A stretch of 64,000 nt of DNA, taken from the NCBI RefSeq assembly GCF_019929665.1, contig NZ_JAHZPZ010000001.1, positions 372,001 to 436,000 of the forward strand, written 5' to 3'. This document shows, one piece after another, positions 28,175-37,297 of this stretch. The DNA is from Streptococcus infantis. Lineage in GTDB: Bacteria; Bacillota; Bacilli; Lactobacillales; Streptococcaceae. The translations under genes were made by a program, and so were the position numbers. How positions within the stretch are numbered: the first letter of the stretch is position 1; each line of letters opens with the position of its first letter. Below the pieces are notes generated by a model. It ran no database searches. It saw only the letters and a list, made by a program, of their open reading frames with translations, and was not told where the DNA came from.

Positions 28175-28807
28175 ATGATTTACGAATTTTGTGCTGAAAA
28201 TGTAACCTTGCTTGAAAAGGCTATGCAAGCTGGAGCTCGCCGTATTGAGCTCTGTGATAATTTAGCAGTTGGTGGAACAACTCCAAGCTACGGAGTGACA
28301 AAGGCAGCTGTGGAACTGGCGGCCGACTATGATACGACCATCATGACTATGATTCGTCCACGTGGTGGTGACTTTGTTTACAATGACCTCGAGATTTCTA
28401 TTATGCTTGAGGATATTCGTCTAACTGCTCAAGCAGGAAGCCAAGGGGTTGTCTTTGGTGCCTTAACAGCAGATAAGAAATTGGATAAGGCTAACCTCGA
28501 AAAGTTGATTTCTGCATCTAAAGGTATGGAGATTGTCTTCCACATGGCTTTCGATGATTTGAGCGATGAAGAGCAGTTGGAAGCCATTGATTGGCTCAGC
28601 CAGGCTGGTGTAACACGCATCCTCACTCGAGCTGGTGTATCTGGCGACTCGTTAGAGAAACGTTTTGCTCACTACCGCAGAATTTTAGAACACGCTGCAG
28701 GAAAAATCGAAATTTTACCGGGTGGTGGGATTGACATGGACAACCGTCAAACCTTTATCGATCAACTGGGCGTGACACAATTACATGGAACAAAGGTTGT
28801 CTTTTAA
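28175..28807 (+). CDS. cutC: CutC family protein
   Basis: A 210-aa TIM-barrel-like CutC protein. FCAENVTLLEKA is at the N-terminus, ELCDNLAVGGTTPSYG and MIRPRGGDFVY are family signatures, and LPGGGI comes near the end. The family is named for copper homeostasis, but its biochemical role is unsettled. It is followed after 43 bp by a YjbR-like gene with a hairpin in between. Confidence 0.88.
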   Translation: MIYEFCAENVTLLEKAMQAGARRIELCDNLAVGGTTPSYGVTKAAVELAADYDTTIMTMIRPRGGDFVYNDLEISIMLEDIRLTAQAGSQGVVFGALTADKKLDKANLEKLISASKGMEIVFHMAFDDLSDEEQLEAIDWLSQAGVTRILTRAGVSGDSLEKRFAHYRRILEHAAGKIEILPGGGIDMDNRQTFIDQLGVTQLHGTKVVF

Positions 28808-28814
28808 AAAATAG

Positions 28815-28845
28815 AAAGGAACTGCTAGCTTTTGGTAGCAGTTTT
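28815..28845 (+). promoter_or_regulatory. Hairpin between Shine-Dalgarno and start of the YjbR-like gene
   Basis: AAAGGA (28815-28820) is followed by the hairpin AACTGCTA/TAGCAGTT (28820-28827 and 28835-28842) and then 8 bases to the ATG at 28851. The hairpin may be a weak terminator of cutC. It could instead fold out and bring the ribosome site within normal distance of the start. Confidence 0.4.
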
Positions 28846-28850
28846 CGCTT

Positions 28851-29507
28851 ATGTTTGAAATTTTTAAAGCCTATCAGTTTAATAGTAAAAAGGCTAAAGA
28901 GTATGGTTTTGTAGAAAATCAAGGTGTATGGACCTATAGTTCGACTATCTTGCAGGGAGATTTTCTCATGATGGTTACAGTTGAGGATGGGGACTTAAGT
29001 TTTCGAGTTTATGACCAAGAAACTAGGGACCTCTATCCTCAAGTTCATATGGAAAGTATGAGAGGTACTTTTGCCGGAAGCGTTCGAGAGGCTTGTTTAG
29101 AAGTTCTTTATGGCATTCGAAAGGCTTGTTTTGAGGTACAGGAATTTCTCTGTCCACAGACCAAGAGAATCATGACGCTTGTTCAAGAAAAGTATGGCAA
29201 TCAGCTGGAATATCTATGGGAGAAATCACCTGATACGGCGGTTTTGCGTCATGAAGATAATCAGAAGTGGTATGCTATTTTAATGAGAATTCCTTGGGAT
29301 AGGCTAGATAAGGGTAGAGAAGGGCTAGTGGAAGCAGTCAACCTCAAACACGACCAAGTAGCTGACTTGCTTTCACAAAATGGGATTTATCCAGCCTTTC
29401 ATATGAATAAACGCTATTGGATTAGTCTTCCACTTGATGAAACTCTAACTGACGAAAAGGTCCTTGAATTATTTGAGAGAAGTTGGTTTTTGACTTCTAA
29501 GAAATAA
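28851..29507 (+). CDS. MmcQ/YjbR family protein
   Basis: This 218-aa protein has a C-terminal half (about 115-218) like MmcQ/YjbR: KYGNQLEYLWEKSPD, KWYAILMRIPWDRL, then VEAVNLK and HMNKRYWISLPL. The fold resembles CyaY-like DNA-binding proteins; true role unknown. The N-terminal half is a separate domain seen in Firmicute members. No ribosome site lies in the usual window before the ATG; the nearest, AAAGGA, is 30 bases away across a hairpin. Confidence 0.78.
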   Translation: MFEIFKAYQFNSKKAKEYGFVENQGVWTYSSTILQGDFLMMVTVEDGDLSFRVYDQETRDLYPQVHMESMRGTFAGSVREACLEVLYGIRKACFEVQEFLCPQTKRIMTLVQEKYGNQLEYLWEKSPDTAVLRHEDNQKWYAILMRIPWDRLDKGREGLVEAVNLKHDQVADLLSQNGIYPAFHMNKRYWISLPLDETLTDEKVLELFERSWFLTSKK

Positions 29508-29560
29508 ATATATTTGAGTTTTCAAATACTTTCAATTCGCAAAATATTCTTTATTGAAGA

Positions 29561-29575
29561 AATTTTCAGAAAATA
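29561..29575 (+). promoter_or_regulatory. CodY box upstream of leu promoter
   Basis: This 15-mer matches AATTTTCWGAAAATT at 14 of 15 positions (last base A). It ends 12 bp before the -35 of the leu promoter. CodY, activated by branched-chain amino acids and GTP, would repress leucine synthesis here. Confidence 0.7.
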
Positions 29576-29587
29576 TTGGATTTTTTC

Positions 29588-29616
29588 TTGACAAGTGATT
29601 TTTCCTATGCTAGAAT
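29588..29616 (+). promoter_or_regulatory. leu operon promoter
   Basis: TTGACA (29588-29593) and TAGAAT (29611-29616) at 17-bp spacing with a TGC extension. The start is near 29623, giving a leader of about 195 nt before leuA. Confidence 0.82.
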
Positions 29617-29652
29617 ACTAAACAAGACATCAAACAAAGGAGAAAGCCAAAC

Positions 29653-29706
29653 ATGAAAACAGCTAAGTTTAATCAATTTGCTTTGTTGTTGAGGTACTCG
29701 GACTAG
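29653..29706 (+). CDS. leu leader peptide (17 aa, three Leu codons in a row)
   Basis: The small ORF MKTAKFNQFALLLRYSD has AAAGGAG just upstream. Three consecutive TTG leucine codons are followed by hairpins that overlap its stop codon, the arrangement of an amino-acid attenuator: ribosome stalling at Leu codons when charged Leu-tRNA is short should free the antiterminator. Confidence 0.8.
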   Translation: MKTAKFNQFALLLRYSD

Positions 29707-29787
29707 TGCAAAAGCATTAGTCCTGTTTGGCTTACCAAGCGGGAGTAAATCAACATCTCGCTTGGAACTCCGAGCGAGATGTTTTTT
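29700..29787 (+). promoter_or_regulatory. Leucine attenuator (pause hairpin, antiterminator, terminator)
   Basis: The pause hairpin GGACTAGTGC/GCATTAGTCC (29700-29709 and 29714-29723) covers the leader stop. Segment CCAAGCG (29735-29741) can pair with CGCTTGG (29759-29765), which overlaps the left arm of the terminator AACATCTCGC/GCGAGATGTT (29752-29761 and 29774-29783) followed by six T. The pairings are mutually exclusive. No T-box sequence is seen, so control should be by ribosome stalling rather than tRNA binding. Confidence 0.8.
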
Positions 29788-29817
29788 CTATATCGAAAAT
29801 GTGAAGGGAGAATTCTC

Positions 29818-31380
29818 ATGCGTGTAGTTGAGTTTTTAGATACCAGTCTCCGAGATGGTGAGCAGACACCAGGTGTCAATTTTTCAATAAAGGAAAAGGT
29901 TGCTATAGCAAAACAGCTTGAGAAATGGGGTATTTCAGCAATCGAAGCTGGTTTCCCAGCTGCTAGTCCAGATTCATTTACAGCTGTTCAAGAAATTGCT
30001 AAGGCTATGAAAAAAACAGCCGTGACAGGCTTAGCTCGTTCTGTTAAATCAGACATTGACGCTTGTTATGAAGCACTTAAGGATGCTAAGTATCCACAAA
30101 TACATGTCTTTATAGCAACAAGTCCTATTCACCGTAAGTATAAGCTCAATAAGAGTAAGGAAGAGATTTTGGAAGCGATCAGTGAACATGTTTCCTATGC
30201 ACGGAGTAAGTTTGAAGTAGTAGAATTCTCTCCAGAAGATGCGACTAGAACTGAGCTGGACTTTCTCCTACAAGTTGTTCAAACTGCGGTTGATGCGGGT
30301 GCGACTTATATCAATATTCCTGATACAGTAGGATTTACGACGCCAGAAGAGTATGGTGCTATATTCAAATACTTGATTGAGAATGTCAAGACTAATCGTC
30401 AGATTATCTATTCTCCTCACTGTCATGATGACCTCGGAATGGCAGTAGCGAATAGCCTCGCAGCTGTAAAGAATGGTGCAGGACGTGTCGAAGGAACCAT
30501 TAACGGTATTGGAGAACGAGCTGGGAATGCTGCTTTAGAAGAAATAGCAGTAGCTCTCAATATTCGCCAAGATTATTACCAAGCAGAGACAAGTATTGTC
30601 CTAAATGAAACCATCAATACTTCTGAAATGGTTTCTCGTTTTTCAGGAATTCCAGTTCCCAAAAATAAGGCAGTTGTCGGTGGAAATGCCTTTTCTCATG
30701 AATCAGGTATTCACCAAGACGGAGTTCTTAAAAACCCACTTACCTATGAAATCATAACACCAGAATTGGTGGGTGTAAAGAGTAATAGTCTTCCGCTTGG
30801 AAAATTATCTGGTCGCCATGCCTTTGTAGAAAAACTGAGAGAACTGGCCTTAGACTTCACAGAAGAGGATATTAAGCCACTCTTTGACAAATTCAAATCA
30901 CTTGCAGATAAGAAACAAGAAGTCACAGACGCGGATATTCGTGCTCTGGTAGCTGGAACCATGGTTGAAAACCCAGAAGGCTTTCACTTTGATGATTTAC
31001 AACTTCAAACTCATGAGGAAAATGAAATTGAAGCAACTGTCAGATTGGCTAATTTGGATGGTGAGAAAGTCGACTTTAATGCAACTGGACAAGGTTCTGT
31101 TGAAGCTATCTTTAACGCTGTTGACAAGTTCTTTAATCAATCTGTTCGCTTGGTTTCCTACACTATTGACGCTGTGACGGATGGAATCGATGCTCAGGCT
31201 AGAGTCTTAGTTACTGTTGAAAACAAAGATACAGAAACCATCTTTAACGCAGCCGGAATTGATTTCGATGTGTTGAAGGCTTCAGCTATTGCCTACATCA
31301 ATGCTAATACTTTTGTTCAAAAAGAGAATACCGGAGAGATAGGTCCAAATGTTTCCTATCGCGACATGCCTAGTCTTTAA
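29818..31380 (+). CDS. leuA: 2-isopropylmalate synthase
   Basis: LeuA (520 aa) condenses acetyl-CoA with 2-oxoisovalerate, the first step of leucine synthesis. It has a TIM barrel with LDTSLRDGEQTPGV near the N-terminus, metal ligands in SPHCHDDLGMAVAN, NGIGERAGNA, and a C-terminal regulatory domain (about 390-515) for leucine feedback. ATG at 29818 follows GAAGGGAG; the frame upstream to 29779 runs into the terminator and is not used. Confidence 0.95.
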   Translation: MRVVEFLDTSLRDGEQTPGVNFSIKEKVAIAKQLEKWGISAIEAGFPAASPDSFTAVQEIAKAMKKTAVTGLARSVKSDIDACYEALKDAKYPQIHVFIATSPIHRKYKLNKSKEEILEAISEHVSYARSKFEVVEFSPEDATRTELDFLLQVVQTAVDAGATYINIPDTVGFTTPEEYGAIFKYLIENVKTNRQIIYSPHCHDDLGMAVANSLAAVKNGAGRVEGTINGIGERAGNAALEEIAVALNIRQDYYQAETSIVLNETINTSEMVSRFSGIPVPKNKAVVGGNAFSHESGIHQDGVLKNPLTYEIITPELVGVKSNSLPLGKLSGRHAFVEKLRELALDFTEEDIKPLFDKFKSLADKKQEVTDADIRALVAGTMVENPEGFHFDDLQLQTHEENEIEATVRLANLDGEKVDFNATGQGSVEAIFNAVDKFFNQSVRLVSYTIDAVTDGIDAQARVLVTVENKDTETIFNAAGIDFDVLKASAIAYINANTFVQKENTGEIGPNVSYRDMPSL

Positions 31381-31391
31381 AGGAGTAAGCT

Positions 31392-32429
31392 ATGACAAAA
31401 AAAATTGTTGCCCTAGCAGGTGATGGGATTGGGCCAGAAATCATGGAAGCTGGTTTAGAAGTTCTAGCATCTATAGCCAAAAAAACAGACTTTGACATTG
31501 AGATAGTCAAACAACCTTTTGGCGGTGCAGGTATTGATGCTGAGGGTCACCCCTTACCAGAAGCAACACTCAAGGCTTCTAGGGAAGCGGACGCTATCCT
31601 CCTTGCTGCAATCGGTAGTCCTCAGTATGATGATGCTCTAGTTCGACCTGAACAGGGGCTTCTAGCACTCCGCAAGGAACTTAATCTTTATGCCAATATT
31701 CGTCCAGTTAAAATTTTTGATAGTCTTAAGCACTTATCGCCTCTCAAACCTGAACGAATTGCTGGTGTTGACTTTGTTGTAGTACGTGAGTTGACAGGTG
31801 GGATTTACTTTGGTGATCATATCCTTGAAGACCGAAAAGCGCGTGATATCAATGACTATAGCTATGAGGAAGTAGAGCGGATCATTCGTAAGGCTTTTGA
31901 AATCGCAAGAAATCGGAGAAAAATCCTTACAAGTATTGATAAGCAAAATGTTTTGGCAACCTCAAAACTTTGGCGAAGAGTGGCTGAGGAAGTCGCAAAA
32001 GATTTTCCAGATGTAATCCTGGAACACCAGTTGGTCGACTCAGCTGCTATGCTCATGATTACCAATCCAGCCAAGTTTGATGTTATCGTGACAGAGAATC
32101 TTTTCGGAGATATCCTCTCAGACGAATCAAGTGTTTTATCTGGTACACTTGGGGTTATGCCATCAGCCAGTCATTCTGAGAATGGACCGAGTCTCTATGA
32201 ACCCATTCATGGTTCAGCGCCTGATATAGCAGGCCTAGGAATCGCCAATCCTATTTCGATGATTTTATCAATTGCTATGATGTTGCGAGATAGTTTTGGA
32301 CGATATGAGGATGCTGACCGTATTGAGTGCGCTGTTGAAGCAACTTTAGCTGCAGGAATTTTAACGAGAGATATAGGAGGACAGGCTTCTACCAAGGAAA
32401 TGACAGAAGCCATTATCACAAGACTATGA
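31392..32429 (+). CDS. leuB: 3-isopropylmalate dehydrogenase
   Basis: LeuB (345 aa) oxidises and decarboxylates 3-isopropylmalate using NAD. ALAGDGIGPEIM at the N-terminus, RELTGGIYFGD, and NLFGDILSDE with metal-binding Asp are visible, followed by PIHGSAPDIAG. AAGGAG precedes the ATG. It overlaps the next small gene (ATGA). Confidence 0.95.
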   Translation: MTKKIVALAGDGIGPEIMEAGLEVLASIAKKTDFDIEIVKQPFGGAGIDAEGHPLPEATLKASREADAILLAAIGSPQYDDALVRPEQGLLALRKELNLYANIRPVKIFDSLKHLSPLKPERIAGVDFVVVRELTGGIYFGDHILEDRKARDINDYSYEEVERIIRKAFEIARNRRKILTSIDKQNVLATSKLWRRVAEEVAKDFPDVILEHQLVDSAAMLMITNPAKFDVIVTENLFGDILSDESSVLSGTLGVMPSASHSENGPSLYEPIHGSAPDIAGLGIANPISMILSIAMMLRDSFGRYEDADRIECAVEATLAAGILTRDIGGQASTKEMTEAIITRL

Positions 32430-32695
32430 AGATAAATCAAGGAATTACTTTTGTCCTACTGATTTGGAATCTTTTGACTTTTATGATCTATGGAATTGAC
32501 AAATCCAGGGCAAAGAGAGGTGCTTGGCGCATCCCTGAAAAATATTTATTATCAATTGCATTCTTGTGTGGTGGTTTTGGTGCTTGGTTGGCAGGTGTTA
32601 CCTTTCACCACAAGACTAGAAAATGGTATTTTAAAACGGTTTGGTTCCTAGGAATAGTGACTACACTAGTAGCTTTGTATTTGATATGGAGGTAA
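32426..32695 (+). CDS. DUF1294 membrane protein within the leu operon
   Basis: This 89-aa protein has two or three membrane segments (about 5-22, 41-60 and 70-87). YGIDKSRAKRGAWRIPE and GGFGAWLAG are typical of DUF1294. Its ATG overlaps the leuB stop by four bases and no separate ribosome site is seen, so it is probably translated by coupling. leuC starts 4 bp after its stop. Function unknown; the fixed place in a biosynthetic operon hints at a link to leucine or precursor handling, which is only inference. Confidence 0.82.
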   Translation: MKINQGITFVLLIWNLLTFMIYGIDKSRAKRGAWRIPEKYLLSIAFLCGGFGAWLAGVTFHHKTRKWYFKTVWFLGIVTTLVALYLIWR

Positions 32696-32698
32696 TGA

Positions 32699-34081
32699 AT
32701 GGCAGGAAAATCGATTTTTGATAAATTATGGGACCTCCATGTGATTACAGGAGAAGAAGGACAGCCTCAACTCATGTATGTAGATCAGCACTATATTCAC
32801 GAGGTGACCAGTCCTCAAGCTTTTCAAGGATTGCGAGATGCAGGACGTAGATTGAGACGACCAGATTTAACATTTGGTACCTTTGACCACAATGTCCCGA
32901 CGGTTAATATTTATGATATTCGAGATGTAATCTCAAAAGCACAGATTGATAAGTTAGCTGAAAATGTTGAAGAGTTTGGAATCGAACACGCTCCCCACGG
33001 TTCAGAAAAGCAAGGTATCGTTCATATGGTTGGTCCAGAAACAGGAAGAACACAACCAGGAAAATTTATCGTTTGCGGAGATAGCCATACAGCGACCCAT
33101 GGAGCTTTTGGAGCCATCGCATTCGGAATTGGGACTAGTGAAGTCGAACATGTCTTTGCAACCCAAACCATTTGGCAGGTTAAACCCAAGAAAATGTTGG
33201 TGGAATTCACAGGAGTTCCTCAAAAAGGGGTTTATGCCAAAGATTTCATTCTAGCCTTGATTGCCAAATACGGCGTTGCCTGTGGTGTAGGCTACGTGGT
33301 GGAGTATCGGGGTCAGGCCATTGATGCACTTAGCATGGAAGAGCGAATGACTATCTGCAATATGTCCATCGAATTTGGTTCCAAAATGGGAATTATGAAT
33401 CCAGATCAGAGGACTTATGATTATTTGAAGGGACGTGAGTGTGTTCCAAAGGATTTTGATGCAGCAGTTGCTGATTGGAAAAGACTGGTTAGTGATGACG
33501 ATGCCGTCTATGACAAGGTGATTCGTATGGATGTTTCAGAATTAGCACCTATGGTAACTTGGGGAACTAATCCTGCCATGGGAGTTGACTTTGAAACTAG
33601 CTTCCCAGAAATAAAAGATATGAATGATGAACGTGCTTATCATTACATGGATTTGCAACCAGGTCAAAAACCAGCAGATATCCAACTAGGCTATGTCTTT
33701 ATTGGTTCTTGTACCAACGCTAGACTTAGCGATTTGCAACTGGCTGCGCGATTTGTCAAAGGGAAGAAGATTGCTCCCAATCTAACAGCAATCGTAGTAC
33801 CAGGTTCTCGTCCAGTCAAGCGAGCTGCTGAGAAGTTAGGTTTGGATAAGGTTTTCTTAGATGCTGGGTTTGAGTGGAGAGACCCAGGTTGCTCTATGTG
33901 TTTAGGGATGAATCCTGACAAGGTGCCAGATGGTGTTCACTGCGCCTCAACTAGCAACCGTAACTTTGAAGATAGACAGGGATTTGGAGCGAAGACTCAT
34001 CTTTGTAGTCCAGCAATGGCAGCTGCGGCAGCTATCGCAGGGCGCTTCGTAGATGTTCGGAAAATGCCTGAAGCCCAGTAA
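32699..34081 (+). CDS. leuC: 3-isopropylmalate dehydratase large subunit
   Basis: LeuC (460 aa) isomerises 2- to 3-isopropylmalate with LeuD. The [4Fe-4S] cluster cysteines are in IGSCTNARL and in [24 protein letters not shown] is the aconitase-family signature. GGAGGTAATGA lies before the ATG. Intact reading frame. Confidence 0.95.
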   Translation: MAGKSIFDKLWDLHVITGEEGQPQLMYVDQHYIHEVTSPQAFQGLRDAGRRLRRPDLTFGTFDHNVPTVNIYDIRDVISKAQIDKLAENVEEFGIEHAPHGSEKQGIVHMVGPETGRTQPGKFIVCGDSHTATHGAFGAIAFGIGTSEVEHVFATQTIWQVKPKKMLVEFTGVPQKGVYAKDFILALIAKYGVACGVGYVVEYRGQAIDALSMEERMTICNMSIEFGSKMGIMNPDQRTYDYLKGRECVPKDFDAAVADWKRLVSDDDAVYDKVIRMDVSELAPMVTWGTNPAMGVDFETSFPEIKDMNDERAYHYMDLQPGQKPADIQLGYVFIGSCTNARLSDLQLAARFVKGKKIAPNLTAIVVPGSRPVKRAAEKLGLDKVFLDAGFEWRDPGCSMCLGMNPDKVPDGVHCASTSNRNFEDRQGFGAKTHLCSPAMAAAAAIAGRFVDVRKMPEAQ

Positions 34082-34090
34082 GGAGAGGAT

Positions 34091-34684
34091 ATGGAAAAAT
34101 TTACAGTTTATACAGGAACAACGGTTCCTCTGATGAATGACAATATCGATACCGACCAAATTCTTCCCAAACAGTTTCTGAAGTTGATTGACAAGAAAGG
34201 CTTTGGCAAGTACCTCATGTATGCTTGGCGTTATCTAGATGATCAGTATACTGAGGATCCTGACTTTGTCTTTAATCGGTCAGAGTACCGTAAGGCTAGT
34301 ATTCTCATCACAGGGGATAACTTTGGAGCTGGTTCTTCGAGGGAGCACGCAGCTTGGGCGCTAGCAGACTATGGTTTTAAGGTCGTAATTGCAGGATCTT
34401 TTGGGGATATTCATTACAATAATGAACTCAATAATGGTATGTTGCCTATTATTCAACCTAGGGAAGTTAGAGAAAAACTCGCCCAGCTCCAACCAACTGA
34501 CAAAGTGACGGTTGACTTGGAACAACAAACAATCATCACACCAGTTGGAGAATTCACTTTCGAAATTGATAGTGAGTGGAAACACAAGCTCTTAAATGGT
34601 TTAGATGATATCGGTATTACTTTGCAGTATGAAGACTTGATTGCTGCTTATGAAAAACAACGACCAGCCTACTGGCAAGAATAA
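34091..34684 (+). CDS. leuD: 3-isopropylmalate dehydratase small subunit
   Basis: LeuD (197 aa) is the swivel domain completing the isomerase active site. [14 protein letters not shown] and [13 protein letters not shown] are the conserved motifs. GGAGAG precedes the ATG. Last gene of the leucine pathway in this operon; full length with no sign of decay. Confidence 0.95.
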   Translation: MEKFTVYTGTTVPLMNDNIDTDQILPKQFLKLIDKKGFGKYLMYAWRYLDDQYTEDPDFVFNRSEYRKASILITGDNFGAGSSREHAAWALADYGFKVVIAGSFGDIHYNNELNNGMLPIIQPREVREKLAQLQPTDKVTVDLEQQTIITPVGEFTFEIDSEWKHKLLNGLDDIGITLQYEDLIAAYEKQRPAYWQE

Positions 34685-34707
34685 AAAATAGAAAAGGAAA
34701 TAGAACT

Positions 34708-35487
34708 ATGACAAAACACATTCAATGGAACGGAACACTTTCACAAGAAGGTTATGACATTTTAAAAGGTGAGGGCGGATGTATCGTTTGTCCTACTAAA
34801 GTTGGTTACATTATCATGACTAGCGATAAGGCAGGTCTTGAACGCAAATTTGAAGCTAAAGAGCGTAACCGTAACAAACCAGGTGTTGTCCTCTGCGGTA
34901 GCATGGACGAGCTTCGTGACTTAGCACAACTTAACCCAGAAATTGAAGCCTTCTACCAAAAACATTGGGACGAAGACATTCTTCTCGGTTGTATCCTTCC
35001 ATGGAAACCAGAAGCCTTTGAAAAATTGAAAGCATACGGTGATGGTCGTGAAGAACTCATGACAGACGTGCGTGGAACGAGCTGTTTCGTTATCAAGTTT
35101 GGGAAAGCTGGTGAACAATTGGCTGCTAAACTCTGGGAAGAAGGCAAGATGGTCTACGCTTCATCAGCAAACCCATCTGGAAAAGGAAATCGTGGTAAGG
35201 TTGAAGGTATCGGTGAACGTATCGAAGGAGCAGTGGATCTTGTCATTGAAGCTGACGACTATGTTGCATCTATCCAGCCAGACAAAACGATTGAAACTCG
35301 TTACGAGCAAGGTGTGATGGTCTCTATGGTTGATAAGGATGGAAAACTCATCCCAGAACAAGGTGGAGCACGTTCAATTTCACCAGCTCCAGTTGTGATC
35401 CGTAAAGGACTGGATATTGATAAAATCATGATGCATCTATCAGATACCTTTAACTCATGGGATTACCGTCAAGGTGAGTATTATTAA
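34708..35487 (+). CDS. Sua5/YciO/YrdC family protein
   Basis: This 259-aa protein has a YrdC-type fold: an N-terminal CPTKVGYII strand, then KERNRNKPGVVL (the basic KxR...KP motif of the family) and YASSANPSGKGNRG (SxNxSG nucleotide-binding motif). Sua5/TsaC members make threonylcarbamoyl-AMP for tRNA t6A; whether this one does or is a YciO-like relative is unclear, because the insert around residues 60-110 looks divergent. Codon bias is strong, unlike the flanking restriction genes. It is 23 bp after leuD and ends with a terminator. Confidence 0.75.
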   Translation: MTKHIQWNGTLSQEGYDILKGEGGCIVCPTKVGYIIMTSDKAGLERKFEAKERNRNKPGVVLCGSMDELRDLAQLNPEIEAFYQKHWDEDILLGCILPWKPEAFEKLKAYGDGREELMTDVRGTSCFVIKFGKAGEQLAAKLWEEGKMVYASSANPSGKGNRGKVEGIGERIEGAVDLVIEADDYVASIQPDKTIETRYEQGVMVSMVDKDGKLIPEQGGARSISPAPVVIRKGLDIDKIMMHLSDTFNSWDYRQGEYY

Positions 35488-35502
35488 GATTCAAAATAGT
35501 CT

Positions 35503-35547
35503 AGTGTTAAGAGCGGTTGAAGCTCCTAACGCTGGGCTTTTTATTTA
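35503..35547 (+). terminator. Terminator after Sua5-like gene
   Basis: AGTGTTAAGAGC/GCTCCTAACGCT followed by GGGCTTTTTATTT. Confidence 0.8.
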
Positions 35548-35659
35548 GAAATTCTTTTCATTTTTCACAGGATATGATATTCTATATATGAAATAAATGA
35601 AAGTAGGATTTAGTAATCTTGGATATTAACTTTCCTATTTATAAAAACGGAGTAACAAA

Positions 35660-37297
35660 ATGGAAGAGAAAGTAAATTATTGGATGATAGTTGCAGGAGG
35701 AGGTGGAAAGGTCTGGTCTTTATTTAAAGATGAAAATATTGCTTGCATAGATTTTGATTCTAATTTATCTAATATTTTAGGTTATAAAAATCCTCAAGAA
35801 TTAAAGCAAGGAAAACAGAGGAATTTATTTATTTGGAAGTTTGCACATGACATAAAAATAAATGATTATATAATAGCTACCTCAGGATTTAACAAAATTT
35901 TAGGGATTGGTCAATGTGTGAAAACATATTACTTTGATGAAACAAAAACAGAGTTTAAACATTGTATTGGTGTCAATTGGTTGAAAGTAGATGGTGGATG
36001 GAAATACAAAGGTAAAAAAGGTGCAAGACAAACCATCAACTGGGACAGAAATAAGGAACGTATCGATTTATATAAATCGATATTAAATGGTACATACAGA
36101 GAAAATAAAGAGAAAGTTGTTATGAATAAAAATATTAATCATTATTTAGATAAATTAGTAAAATCCAAAAACCTCATCCTCCGTGGTGCACCTGGGACAG
36201 GTAAAACGTATTTAGCTAAAGAAATTGCTTTAGAATTAACAGGTGGAAACGAAGACCAAATCGAGTTTGTACAGTTTCACCCTTCGTATGACTATACAGA
36301 TTTTGTAGAGGGGTTAAGACCGGATTCAAATGAGGATGGAACTATTGATTTTAAACTACAAGATGGTATCTTTAAGAAGTTTTGTCAATTAGCTAAAGAA
36401 GCTCAGAAGATTGGAGGGCAAGATAATTTTGATGAAGCTTGGGATCTTTATCTTGAGTATGTAAATAGTAGAGATGAAAAAGAGTATTTGACAGAATTTT
36501 CATATCTGACTGTAAATAGTAGAAATAATTTTAATGTCAATTATGAAACCAAGGCTCAAGGAACTGTCTTAACAAGAGAATATGTTTATGAACTCTATAA
36601 AGATGAAAAATATCCGAAGCAACTTTATTATCGTAGCCAAGGAAAAAAAGTACTCGAAACTTTAAGGAAAAAATTTGGACTTAAAGAATATGTTTCCCCA
36701 ATAGGTATTAACGCTGACAAGAAATTCGTCTTCATCATTGATGAAATTAACCGAGGTGAGATTTCTAAGATTTTTGGAGAGCTCTTTTTCTCTATTGACC
36801 CTGGCTATCGTGGTGAAAAGGGAAGTGTTTCTACTCAATATGCCAATCTACACGAAACTGATGAAAAGTTCTATATCCCTGAAAATATCTATATTATCGG
36901 AACTATGAATGATATTGACCGTTCGGTAGATACCTTTGATTTTGCAATGCGCCGTCGTTTCCGTTTTGTTGAAGTTACTGCTGAAAGCCAACTAGGCATG
37001 CTAGATGATGCTCTTGGTGATAAGGCTGAAGAAGCTAAAGCGCGTCTAAGAAACTTGAATGCCGAAATTGAGAAAGTTCAGGAACTAAACAGTCATTATC
37101 ATATCGGACCAAGTTATTTCCTTAAACTAGAAGAAGTAGATTTTGACTATGAGTTACTCTGGTCAGATTATCTTAAACCACTTTTGGAAGATTACTTGCG
37201 TGGTTCTTATGAAGAAGATACGACGCTGAATACTTTGAAAAAAGCATATAATCTGACAAATCAGCAAGATATTGGTGATGACGATGCGGATAACTGA
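35660..37297 (+). CDS. mcrB: McrB-type AAA+ restriction subunit with PUA/EVE-like N-terminal domain
   Basis: A 545-aa protein. Residues about 5-135 form a PUA/EVE-like domain (MIVAGGGGKVWSLF, then IIATSGFNKILGIG), in other systems a reader of modified bases. The AAA+ motor has Walker A GAPGTGKT (176-183), HPSYDYTDFVEG (207-218), Walker B FVFIIDEINRGE (357-368), TMNDIDRS (415-422) and RRRF (431-434), the McrB GTPase pattern. A segment of about 100 residues (250-350) is inserted between Walker A and Walker B. It is AT-rich compared with neighbours. The partner nuclease gene overlaps its end. Predicted type IV restriction of modified foreign DNA. Confidence 0.82.
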   Translation: MEEKVNYWMIVAGGGGKVWSLFKDENIACIDFDSNLSNILGYKNPQELKQGKQRNLFIWKFAHDIKINDYIIATSGFNKILGIGQCVKTYYFDETKTEFKHCIGVNWLKVDGGWKYKGKKGARQTINWDRNKERIDLYKSILNGTYRENKEKVVMNKNINHYLDKLVKSKNLILRGAPGTGKTYLAKEIALELTGGNEDQIEFVQFHPSYDYTDFVEGLRPDSNEDGTIDFKLQDGIFKKFCQLAKEAQKIGGQDNFDEAWDLYLEYVNSRDEKEYLTEFSYLTVNSRNNFNVNYETKAQGTVLTREYVYELYKDEKYPKQLYYRSQGKKVLETLRKKFGLKEYVSPIGINADKKFVFIIDEINRGEISKIFGELFFSIDPGYRGEKGSVSTQYANLHETDEKFYIPENIYIIGTMNDIDRSVDTFDFAMRRRFRFVEVTAESQLGMLDDALGDKAEEAKARLRNLNAEIEKVQELNSHYHIGPSYFLKLEEVDFDYELLWSDYLKPLLEDYLRGSYEEDTTLNTLKKAYNLTNQQDIGDDDADN

